Below, one piece after another: positions 12,758 to 23,386 of a DNA stretch of 64,000 nucleotides. Below the pieces are notes generated by a model. The model saw nothing but the letters and a program-made list of their open reading frames with translations. It was not told where the DNA came from and did not search any database. The position numbers and the translations under genes were made by a program. Origin of the DNA: Hymenolepis diminuta (taxonomy: Eukaryota > Platyhelminthes > Cestoda > Cyclophyllidea > Hymenolepididae); the NCBI GenBank assembly GCA_900708905.1, contig CAADRB010000057.1, positions 813,526 through 877,525 of the forward strand. Reading direction: 5' to 3'. Each line of letters starts with the position of its first letter. Position 1 is the first letter of the stretch.

Positions 12758-13820
12758 TTGACTTATTCCGCCTATTCGATTGATGTGGCCCCGATAGACC
12801 TAACGTTATGACAGAAGGAAATAACATTCTCATTTATAGAAGAAATATTGGAAGCGGGGGAAAATAATTGTTATTTCTTTTAGCGATTTTTCGTCTGCGA
12901 AGCCGCAGTGACATCGTCATGTTCCTATGACTCAAAACCCCTATCTGTCATGTCTAAACTCTTTATTGATTTCCACTTTTCTATAACCATCTCGTCTCCT
13001 TAAAAGTATACCTGCATTCATATCCTCACGCGCGTCCTTCCCCAGGTGACTCATATAAAGTGTCTTCATATTTCTACCTGCTCAAACAATACACAGGCAG
13101 ATACACTTGCCAGTTATCTTTTCCTACGCTTACTCCTCATCGCCTTTGTTCACCACCTCTCCTTTACTTGCTTGAGTCCTCACTGTGATTTGTTCAATAC
13201 ATTTTGATCTTGACGGCTCCTGATGTTCTGCCCTAAAAGTGTTGCCGGTGTTGTTAGCTGTTAGTTATAATCTTAATTTCCACAGTCAAGATCTGGTTTC
13301 TCAGCTCCTACAATTAGCTACAGAGCTATCTGCAGTGACGAAGCTCTCCGTAATGGAGTTTGGAAGCAATTGTCAGCATTTTATTACCTCTTTTTAATCC
13401 GACCCTTCAATTTAAAACTTGAACACAGTCTGTACATGCATCTTAAATGCTGCTTCATGCAATTTTATCCTATAGTTTGGCTCCTTTTCAAGACCAGCGA
13501 TTTCGTGTGTCGCGGTCTTCATGGAAATACAATATTCATCAAGTCTTGCATTCTTCATTCTAATAAATCCACTATAGATAAATCCCCGATTGTGTCATTT
13601 CAACATCTAGGATTGTGTGTTCTTTCAAGTCAGAAATGAACCTGAGAGCACTTGACTTGTGAGAGGATTTCCAAGTACATCTCATTTTAGCAAGTTCTTT
13701 TTTGATTTCTGCTATATATAAGAAAAAACAAAAGCATTTCTTATATTTAAGGTTCTTTATTTTCCACTTTTTAATATAATCCTTTCATTCTCCTTTATTT
13801 GAACGAATTTATCATTGTAA
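12758..13820. other. No gene recognised
   Basis: Follows the LTR-like block and could be its decayed internal region, but no reverse transcriptase, protease or gag motif is visible in any frame. An 89-codon open frame at 13370-13639 has random-looking composition. Confidence 0.45.
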
Positions 13821-13934
13821 ATGGCGCATAAAATAGTTCGACCTATGGATACGAAAACGTGCGTCTTATTTGGAATTGGTGGTTTGTGTTGTTTGTATTG
13901 GGGTTCTGTCGAATTATATATATATGACTGGTGA
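13821..13934 (+). CDS. Possible 37-residue membrane microprotein
   Basis: An uninterrupted ORF with a good start context (TAAATGG) encodes a basic N-terminus, MAHKIVRPMDTK, followed by one hydrophobic segment, CVLFGIGGLCCLYWGSV, and a short tyrosine-rich tail. The stretch is less AT-rich than its flanks. It could be a small single-pass membrane protein, the first exon of something longer, or chance; a 37-codon ORF is not rare in this window. No family is recognised. Confidence 0.25.
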   Translation: MAHKIVRPMDTKTCVLFGIGGLCCLYWGSVELYIYDW

Positions 13935-16573
13935 AATTTCTTAAAGGATTTAAAGGTCGGTTACGGTATCCTACAGCCAATAGCAGATCATAACTGTTTC
14001 GCTATCATCCCACTCATCTATTCAAGGTTTTGAGTTTTCTGATTTTCTGAAGTTATGTTCGTGAGGAATAATCTCCTCTCAAATTTCAGGTCTTTTAAAG
14101 TTCTTCCGAAAGTTCTCCATATTTACATTCATTGATAAAGTGTCCATTTCATCAAAGTTTATCTGTAAAGGTTTCAGAGTTAATAACAATAAACTGGTTC
14201 TTTCTTTGATTGGCTCATAATGACTTTCCTCTCTAATTTTCACTTTCCTCTTCTCTCGGTGAATGTAATTTAAAAGCGATATCTCTCTCAAACTCGTAAT
14301 TTTGATACCACCCATTTGATTGAATTGCCTTAATAAATTAGATATAAGATTGAGTTAAGGAATTTAGATGTTTTAAAGGTATTTAAAGTACCACAACGAT
14401 GGGTGCTATATCGACTCAAACATGCGATTCTTAATCTCCGATTTCCTTGTTTGCATCTGTGAGTGAAAGTATTTATTTTCACCACAATAGAACCCTCTGT
14501 ACAATTTTGATTACATGTACGTCGTTAAATGTAGGGATTTCTCACTAATTGTTAATGCTAGACACTTCAATTTGACTTCTGTTAGGCAGCCATTTATAGA
14601 CTGTCAATCTATTTTAATAATCTAAGTAAGAGAATTTAACCAGCACATGAATGAGTTACGGGACAGTACCAGAGGGCCATCAGATGCAAAGCTACTGCTG
14701 TAGCTCCAGGCTTACAACTCTAGAATATTCGTCAAATAAGAGTAGAGGAACGAAGGAGAAAAAACACTAGCGCGAAAATTCTTTTTGGTACATGCAAACA
14801 ATGCAAGAGGTTAGGCGTTGTTTCGAGTAAAGAAAAAATGCTGAAAATTTTTATACTTTTATATTTCACTTGACAACTACAAAAAGGAAGAGGAAAGGAT
14901 ATCAGTAGCAGAGACAAAAATGGAACACAAGAGTGGGGAATGCTCTTGAGATAGGAGCTTGTAGAAGAGCTATATATGAAGAGGAGATGGCTGGAGGATC
15001 TGTCTGAAGGAGGTGGATAGAAACATTGGGGCAAAAGCTGGACGGCTTTGCGATAGAAGCTGGGGGTTTGTATTAGGCTTGAGACAAAATTATACAGTTA
15101 AAACATTAATAGGAAATGAAAAGTTCAGTTTGACGCTCAGCGGTAAGTCGGACTTCTTAGAAGTTTGATGGTGAAGGCAACAAATTCTTATCGATTGAGA
15201 GCGTCGAAAACTTGGACGCATCTGTAAGTGTAAGTCATATTCAACTCATGGAAATTTAAATCGAAATTAATTTGAAATTCAGCGTGTTAAATGTTTATGC
15301 TTAATCGCAACGTATAAATCTTCAAACAACTGCGTGCGTTAGTTATTATATAAAATCTCTTATAGTTTGAATTTTTTGGTGTCTAAACTTGGGATATTCT
15401 CATTTGTTTTATTTTTAGTCAAATTTGACTTACGTTTTTTATGAATTACTAGCCATGCCTTCATATGTATTATCACCATCATATAATCATGCCATCACTT
15501 CTTTGGAGGTTTGTGTGCTTTAGCTTTAGGACGTAACAAATGGCCCAGTTCTCATTGTTCCACATTAGGTTTTCCCTAAACTAATCTGACCAAACAACTC
15601 GAGTGACTCATATGCATACTTCATATCGCCGCTAGAAGGTGTTTATCAAGTTGTATTCGTAAGTCCAGTAGAGCACCTTCCTTCTATTTGTTTATTTATC
15701 CTCTAGCACTAGATAACCTTCACTGCGACTACCTTTTGACATCTCTTTCCAATCCATGATTCATAGCTCTATCAATTTTACCTATATCATCCTCCGTTAT
15801 ATTCATGAACTGTGTTTCTGCAAAACCACTGCCATCTTCTCAAGGAAGCTAAGTGTCGAATTAACAGCTTGATAATGAAGTCATGGAACTAAGGAGAAGC
15901 TTCAAGATAACCTGAATGCTTAGTGATTTTGGTACTTTAATGGATTTTATGATCGCTCTGCGCTTGAAAGCATACCCATGCGGTCATATTTCATATATGC
16001 ACTTAGTGTTACTTCCTGAACATATAAATTCATTTTGGTTTCCTCCAATACTTTGCAACATGGAGATAGTAAAGCTAGTTGTACCTAGAGTATCTCATTT
16101 TTATGATAAGTCAAGGTTCAATACAACCACCTGTGGCATTAAGCTTTGATACGATTCATTAAATAGTAACTTAGAAGAGCAGTAGTGTACTACAAACACT
16201 AAAATACAGCGAATATTAATTTTGAAATACTATTTTATTACGCATAGCTACAATGGAATTAATCGGGAAGATTTTCATTGGTAAACACTGATAAAAAGCA
16301 AAATTTAAGGCCACCAAAGCACGACAAAGGCTGCCTAAACCCCTCTTTTGAATAAAGGCTAGTGGCAGTTAAGTTAAAGGTACCACTCTGGCAACAACCA
16401 CAACTCAGATATAAAGGGAAGAGTAGTATAACAGGGCTAGAGCTAACAAAAGGCTAAACTGGAATGAAGGTTGTAAATGAGCACTTAATGGCAGTTGAAA
16501 GTGTGCAATCCAATTATAATGGATCATTAATGAAAGATAAGGGGGAGGGAAGGAAGAAAATCGATAAAAACGT
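13935..16573. other. Gene-poor stretch
   Basis: Contains purine-rich tracts (14735-15060 and 16420-16600) and scattered ORFs without recognisable motifs. A plus-strand acceptor/ORF pair (about 15150-15212 and 15419-15523) could be two exons, but no start codon or 5' exon links to them, so I do not call a gene. Confidence 0.4.
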
Positions 16574-17053
16574 TTATGAAAGCGATTCTTCGAAAGCATT
16601 GTGGGAATAATCATCCAATAGAAGTACTGAAAGTGAGAATGGCTGAACAGTAAAATTTAACTAAGGTAAAATAAGAGAAAACGGTAGTAACAAAAAATGA
16701 TTTGGTTTATGTCAATGATTAATAAGAATAAATCTTCTATAAGTTCTTTAGCAATTTCTACTTTCTGTACCAGTATCAAAGACCGTGCAAGTTTTTCTCA
16801 AGATTGCATGAAAAAGTGCACAACAGAGAATATTTAAGCACTGTATGCTTGTTAGAAATCTTATGTTACATTTTTGAAGTAGTATCTGTTGAACGGCGCG
16901 GGCTTCTTCGTTATAATTTTGGTAGACACTGGCCCAAGGAGCTCGTTTTATGATATGAGCTGAACTCTCAGTGATTATATTCAGAAAGAAGTATTGTAAA
17001 AATACAACGACGCAAGTTTTCCAATGGAAATTACGCAGATGCGCTTTCGGCAT
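16574..17053 (-). CDS. Secreted peptide-hormone-like precursor, two exons
   Basis: Exon 1 is 16870-17053 (184 nt) and exon 2 is 16574-16626. The intron begins GTAACA and ends after the strong acceptor TTCTCACTTTCAG; phase 1 matches across it. The product has 78 residues. A basic start is followed by a hydrophobic core (CVVVFLQYFFLNII), giving a signal peptide likely cut after ESSA. Next comes HIIKR, a dibasic convertase site. The remaining 41 residues begin APWASVYQNYNEEARAVQQ, continue with an amphipathic leucine-rich helix and end FEESLS. There is no C-terminal Gly-Lys/Arg, so no amidation is predicted. The exon 1 frame stays open past the splice site, giving an alternative 101-residue product. 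I know no named family that fits; a long unamidated peptide hormone or another secreted protein is possible. It is head to head with the micro-exon gene at 17715. Confidence 0.6.
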
Positions 17054-17714
17054 AGTGAGTGATTAATTTCGGTTCATTCAAGCTATCTGCAAAGTGATTC
17101 GAGTAAAAACGCACCATTGTTTTCAGCTGTTATGAACTGCGTTTTCACATATTCTATGTCCTCTTAGTCGGGAATGCAATTGTTTTCATTTAAATCAAAA
17201 TCATCTAATATCTAAGGCAGTTCGTAAAATGATTGAGAGATTTCAGAGTCTTATTCAATCTTTTTATTTTCACACAAATTTAATACAAACCAAAAGAAAG
17301 GAGATATGAGGGGCTTGAAAAGATAAAGTCTGCAATCATTTTAAAACATTCAATTTCAAATTTATAAAGCGAAGTTAGGGCAAAATACTTAAAGCAGTGA
17401 GAGAAACAAGGTACAAGCACAGAAAGTCGAGGAAGTTAATGCAAGATAGGCAAGCCAAAGAGCGGCAAGTTTTTTACTGCAATAATCAATGAATTGAAAG
17501 TAGACGGGAAAATAAATAGACAAATGTATTTCTCTCAAGCCCATATCGCTCATCCACGTTGTGAATCAGAGTCATTTTCTAATTAAACTCGATAAATTGT
17601 GTGAAATAGCTCGTTAAATTGTGGCGACGCAGTTGGAGCAATTGGCCGCATTCTGATTGGTTCATTAGTTAGCCTAATATTGTGGGTTCATTCCTCAAGT
17701 GGCATAATTTCGAA
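17054..17714. promoter_or_regulatory. Shared upstream region of two divergent secreted-protein genes
   Basis: About 660 nt separates the start codons of the minus-strand peptide precursor and the plus-strand micro-exon gene. Both 5' ends must fall here, so a shared promoter is possible. I cannot point to a specific core element. Confidence 0.35.
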
Positions 17715-19404
17715 ATGAACTCATCTTCACGTTTCCTCCTGTTCCTCCTGTTTGTCTTTCTTCTTTGCTTACTTATAGGTAAGCAAGTTCGAAATTACTT
17801 TAACTTGTGTTTATTTAATGACGTTGTTCTTGTTACATTGAGCATATTATTAATATTATAAAGTTTTAGGCACTTACCTCTGTGATGGCACACATTTCAT
17901 GCCAAGGAGACAATTTAATATTTACACTGATGGGCATCATTATTATATTTAAATAAGGGATTTATAAGTGAAATTAAAAGAAGATCAACAGTGATAGGCA
18001 GAATTTCTCCTAATGTGAGGTATTTAGTAATTTTCGATTATAAATTTTGTTTTGAAGTATTTGAGACTCTAAGTTTGTTTAACTCTTGATTTGAAAGCTG
18101 CCAGTTGAGAAATTGTGATAGATACCAGCTTTTCAAAAAAATACTGAATTATAATTACAAAGTCTTGTAACCAATCAAATTAATTTTAACTTACATTTTA
18201 TAGTAATTTCAGGAAATCCAGATACAGTGCATTTTGTTTATTCGCGGTTTTATGGCTCATCAGCAAATTAATGGAATTCTAGGCGGTTTAAAACTTTTAA
18301 GCCTTCCAGTGAAAATTATTTCTAAGAAAACAAAATAAATCTTAAATTTATTATTTGACATAATAATGCTTCTAATGCTATTCTGGCTTATTTAAATTTG
18401 AACGGACAGTCCAGTTTACGATCTAGGAATAAATTCACTTGAATTCAGATCAAAGCGAGAAAATGGGGAAAGTATCTAAAAGTCGCTCTTCTCTCAAACC
18501 CTTTCAAATGTCTTTTACTTATGAAAACAGAAGCAAACAGAAACAAGTGAAAATTTACAATTTTATAGAATTTAGAGAGATCAGTAAATCCTCTTGTTCT
18601 AGTTTGATGTAAAGTATTTGATGTCCGTTTACACTATTTCTATCTATTCACTCATTCGTATTCTGGTTATTCCTGTTTAAACTAAATGTTCAATCTGATA
18701 TTTCAATAATGGATAACTTGTATCTTAAAGAAAAGTACGTCAAAGCAAATTTAAATTTGTTAAAATGATGCAAGATTTTGCTCTAATAAGTTCCTCCTTG
18801 AGTTTATTTTTTAGATCATACAATATTCATGAAATACTTTCGCAATCGCATTAATTTCTTTTTTTTATGCTAGGCGCACAAGAGGAAGAGCCCGAGATCA
18901 CAGAAGGTGGGCTAAACTCACTATCATCAAGCAATATGTGCTAATATGAACATACTATCAGATTTAATAACACCTTTTATATTTGTAGTTCCAGTACCAA
19001 AGGAAGCAGAATTAGGTAAGTTTATTAGTTCATAAGTAGTATTTATATAATTTATTTAACTTTTAATTCAAAATTAACTAGTTTATCCATCTAAACTTTC
19101 AGAGATCAATAATACAATGCTAAAGGTGCTACCAAAAGGTAGGCATGATTGCCATATCAACTAATTATACTTTGATAATTACTGGAAAGTAGTGCTAGAT
19201 AGAGTGTCTTAAGGGAGAGTAGTTAGTTACCTTCCTATGTTTGGTATTTAATTATTAAGGCTAATGATTGCAAACCCTTTCTCACATTGTTCCCATTCAC
19301 AAGTTCGTTATGGGAATGTTAATAGAGACTGTTTTTTAGCATCAGCTGAACAACCTTTGACTTTTGAAATTTGGAGTTTCACTATTCAGAGTTTTTCACT
19401 TTAG
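17715..19404 (+). CDS. Micro-exon-type small secreted protein
   Basis: Exon 1 (17715-17778) encodes MNSSSRF plus a long leucine/phenylalanine core ending CLLIG, a textbook signal peptide. It is followed by GTAAGC. Three tiny internal exons follow: 18874-18906 (33 nt), 18989-19015 (27 nt, donor GTAAGT) and 19103-19138 (36 nt). All are multiples of three and all are phase 1 on both sides. They encode AQEEEPEITE, VPVPKEAEL and EINNTMLKVLPK. The terminal exon 19340-19404 has acceptor GTTTTTTAG and encodes ASAEQPLTFEIW and ten more residues to TAG, for 74 residues in total. The mature part is acidic with an N-glycosylation sequon (NNT). Symmetric phase-1 micro-exons behind a signal-peptide exon define the micro-exon genes (MEGs) of schistosomes, also reported from tapeworms; that is a resemblance in architecture, not sequence. 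An alternative terminal exon at 21070-21146 is also in phase. Confidence 0.65.
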
Positions 19405-21069
19405 TCACCCGATCACATATGTGAGGTACTATTATTGTTAATACACACAGGGAAGCAAAACGCTTCACCATTGAGTTAATACCAGGAAATAGTATAATCA
19501 TGAAAGGCAGTCCAAATAGAAACAGTTCAATCGAAATGGGGTGAGGAAACGAAAGGATGGAGAAAGAAGAGAATAGGTAGGGAATTAAAGAAGAATTTTA
19601 CTAAGTCGGAATTCTTGGTTCATTAATTTGCTGTGGTGCACGGTTAGAGTTTTTTCTGCTAACTACAATGTCTCCAGTTTGTAGCCGTTAATTAGAAATT
19701 CACGGATGACTAAATCCCCTTTACAGAAATGCTTAAGTTATAAGGCCTAATTTACCCTAATTAAGACGGTGGAGTGCGCAACTGCGTCTTACAAGTAAGC
19801 AATAGTAGTAAGGTAGTAGAAAGCAAACTACTATAAAGGGTTTATTTTTGAGAGTTGTTTACATCAAAAATAATAACAGATAACCAACCCAGATTGAAGT
19901 CAACCAATGTATCTCAAATCAATGACAGTGTAGAATTAATAGATTGTGAATTGGCGCCTTCCAATTAAAATGATTCCCGTGGACTTGATGATCGGGATCA
20001 TTAATAAACTTGTATGTGTTCTTTGTGACCAAATTCAAAGCTAGAGTTGAGTATTCACTTCTCAAAAACTGCTTGAATTTGTATATCCAAACATGGTTAC
20101 AGCCGATTGAACAAAAAATTGAATTTAGGAGTCAGTCATATTCATCTCAGCCTATCTATCTCTTAGTTTTTTCCTAGCTAAGATAATCTTATTTGCAGTC
20201 AATGAAAACTAAATCGATTCAGTGTCAAGACCCGAAATTGTTAAAAAGAAATATAGATGACGAGGAATGAGGAATCCAGACAACTTATTCATCAAGATAT
20301 AAGTTCCATAAACAAGCTGAACAAGCCAAATAAATTAAAACGGAGGTACATTCAATCCATTTGGTGATGTTAGCCATGGTCATAAGCACTATCAACTTCG
20401 ATAGGGCAAAAAGCTCACCAGCAGTGGCTAACAAAATATGTTTGTGGATTATCCGCTATAGGAAAAACTGATTCAGTCGCACTTAGCTGCCACTTCAATA
20501 AAGCTACACAACTCGGACAATAGGAAGGAAAAATTTAACTCAAACAACGTTTTTCGCCAAGAAAAAGTCTTTGTATATATAAAATTGGACATGTGATAAA
20601 TGGTTGGCCACCTGGTTAGCCAATAGTTGTATCAGCAATTGCTTCAAGTGTGATCTGATTTATCCAAATATTAGTGTAGAAATCCAATAATCAATAATTC
20701 AATGGACGGCATTTGATGCTTATGTATTTTACTCGAGTTCGAACCGAATTTCAAACATTTTTAGGTAATAAACATTGAGAGAATTCAGTTTTTCTTTGGT
20801 CGGCAACTCCACGAAGGTCATTTTATACTGTCTAAGATTTCTTGACAAATTGTTACATTGGCAATCTCAAATATCATTTTCTTATTGTGATAAAAAGCTC
20901 CCAATTTAGAACTGCACGCAAACGAAGGCTTCAGCATAAACCACTTTATCGTTTAAAACCACTAAAATAGTAATTCAATAGCTTAAACGCAATATTACAC
21001 ACGCACAAAACCAACATACTTAGATTCAGATCTGAAAAAATGAATATAAATCTAATTTGAATCTTTTAG
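19405..21069. other. Intergenic or intron, nothing further seen
   Basis: Intron of the longer splice form, or intergenic. Searching for further phase-1 micro-exons gave only weak candidates, for example 19769-19797, whose length is not symmetric. Confidence 0.4.
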
Positions 21070-21146
21070 GAGGCAATGGAAGCCAATTTCCGAATGTATC
21101 AATTTTGGAGGTACTATCCTGCCTTGTTCTCTTGAGTGCTCAATAA
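21070..21146 (+). CDS. Alternative terminal exon of the micro-exon gene
   Basis: After the acceptor ATCTTTTAG, phase 1 gives GGNGSQFPNVS, a hydrophobic tail (ILEVLSCLVLLSAQ) and TAA. It has two N-glycosylation sequons (NGS, NVS). The short hydrophobic C-terminus could act as a GPI-attachment signal. ATTAAA follows about 30 nt later. Joining from 19138 would skip the exon at 19340 and give a 78-residue product. Whether this exon is used, or belongs to a separate transcript, cannot be told from sequence. Confidence 0.35.
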
Positions 21147-23041
21147 GAACCCAGAGCCAAAGCGACCAGATGAAAATTAAACTTAATTAATTCTTACAGA
21201 CTCATTTCATCCAATATATTGTCTTTTACTAACATAAATTAAAAGTCCATTGCTCTCGTACTTTTGCCTTATCCAATCTTTGATTATTATATGTCAGAAA
21301 CATGTTTTAAATGTGAAAAAAACTGGCAAAGAATAAGCCAGAGTCTATCTTTAGTCTTCAACGCAGACCACTATGTAAATCTTGACAGTGATAGGGAAAA
21401 TTTTAGCTGAATTTAATGATTCCAATTAGTAAATGATAGCTATTGATTTGTCCATTTTCTCCGCACTCCCCTACGATAAGCTTCCCTCCTCTCAAAATTC
21501 AACTCCTCTCTATTTCCTGTGACTTTTACCTTATTATAATGAGACTCAACTTTCCTTCTGCTACAATTATTCAGGCCGCAGTATTTATTTCCTTCCATTA
21601 TTATTTGCGATGTTGTTCATAGAGATAAGAAGAGCGACAGCGAAAGGTGCTTCCCTTGTCTGGGCTGGTAAACATTAAAATAAATATTGAAATTTATTGG
21701 TTTCCAGGTAGCGTTTAAGAAAACCGTTTTAACTAATGGGGGAACTATTAGAATGCTATGAATTGTATTAATCTTAGGGTAATCTTGATTCTTTTTTTAA
21801 ACCCAAAATGTTACCCAAAGTCAGCTTTGCAGTTGATTTAGCGCCAGTGAGTTTTTTCCTTAACAGGATGGACAGATGAGAAGGGAGGTTTATGAGAGGA
21901 AGAATAATAAAACGTCAAGCAGTAAACCCGTCGAATGTATTCGAAATATTAAATATTTTCCATGGTGAAAATGTATATTATAAAAAATTTTGACATAAAT
22001 AATTAATTAAAAAATAATACATCGATATATAGAGTCGATCGAATAATTTTGAACGAATATGCGTGCAGTGAGATAGCAGATTGGCTGGTCCCAGCCAAAG
22101 TTAATATTCAAATAATAATGTTACTTATGTCAAATAAGTAGTGTAATAATTAACGGGACTAGCTGGTTTGGCGTGTCAATTTGTGAATCCTATTAAAATT
22201 ATATCTGCGTTCTCCAGCAAATAAGATGTTAATTTCTTGTTATATTAAATCGAACGAGAGGGATAATTTAGAGGGAGCTTAAGCGGCAAGACTATTTTAT
22301 ATAGGGAAATGTAAATTACTGTATAAGATGTGGTTTTCGTTAGAGTGCATGAAGAATTTCCAGACAATAGAACAAACAGTAGGTCACTTACATGATTTAT
22401 AGAGTTAATATTCCCTTGCTTGTGAAACAATTATTTACGTTGCAACTTTTCAACAGTAAGTCTTCATCTGGAGATATTTTGCATCTTTTTAAGCAGCATA
22501 TCAAATAGAAATTTCATAACTGAGTCATGGAATTGAAACTCATTCTTTCGAAAAAGTAACAGGCCTAAAAATCTCAATCGCTTCCACTTTTAGGCTTGAA
22601 AAAGAAAGAACAGAATGGATAAAAAAAAATATATGTATTAACATCTTAAAATGGATATTGGCATATTTAATGATTCCAAAGATAATTATTCTTTAATTAA
22701 ACTTACTTCCTAAGTAATACACTTAATTGATGCATGAATGGCAACACTAAGGTCTTTAATGTTAAATCACATTTAAATTCACTTACGTGAAAAGTTCTTT
22801 AAGTGACAGTGGACAACTACATTCTGACATTTCTAATTTTCCTCGGAAGCAAATGTTCATTTCTGAATCAGGTTCTGTTTTTACACATGACTGTTATTTA
22901 GGAGCTTGTCATAAATGCCTTAAATTTGCACTGCTCAACAATTTAATAACGTGACTGCAACCCGTTTTCTATATCGAAAAACTGTACAAATGACAGCCTA
23001 AAATCTCTTTTGATTCTTCAATTCCAACCTTTTTTAGGGGC
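21147..23041. other. No gene recognised
   Basis: AT-rich. Holds a perfect GC-rich inverted repeat at 22081-22098 (TTGGCTGG, 2-nt spacer, CCAGCCAA). No coding signal is convincing. Confidence 0.45.
22081..22098. repeat. Short perfect inverted repeat
   Basis: TTGGCTGG, then TC, then CCAGCCAA: an 8-bp perfect stem in otherwise AT-rich DNA. It could be a protein-binding palindrome or part of a small element. A half-site-like GCTGGTTTGG occurs about 75 nt downstream. Confidence 0.7.
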
Positions 23042-23386
23042 TTATAGCACCGGTAAAAATGGGATGGCGAATTGACATAGGTCTGAAGGAAGTCCTAAGA
23101 AAAATCGGAATATCGGGAGAACTTGACACATTCTGTACCAATAATTTTAACAATTTAATATCAATAAAGGAATAGTAATTTGATCCGAGTTAAATAGTAT
23201 TTCGATCAGTGGTGATTGTATATATACAATATCACCCTTGATTGTGTGAGTCTAAACTAAAAAATCAGTATACATAAAGAAATTCATAAGCTCATAAGAT
23301 GATATAATGCAGTAAAAATATATACGGCCTGCTGTTAAGCTATTCGCCATCGCGCATACGCTTTCAGAAGCCCCGTTTCCCATGAT
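23042..23386 (-). CDS. Possible two-exon 36-residue protein (weak)
   Basis: Acceptor TATTATTTTCAG precedes an ATG at 23383 that starts MGNGASESVCAMANSLTAG (exon to 23326, donor GTATAT). Acceptor TTTTTCTTAG leads to exon 23042-23094 in matching phase, encoding RLPSDLCQFAIPFLPVL and TAA. The N-terminal MGNGAS fits the pattern for N-myristoylation. The coding patch is clearly more GC-rich than its flanks. Only phase and splice consensus support this; it may be a fragment of a larger gene or chance. Confidence 0.25.

Noticed and set aside
15150..15523. Two plus-strand blocks that look like exons (KFDGEGNKFLSIES..., SNLTYVFYELL...)
   Set aside because: The first block has a poor acceptor, and no start codon or upstream exon connects to it.
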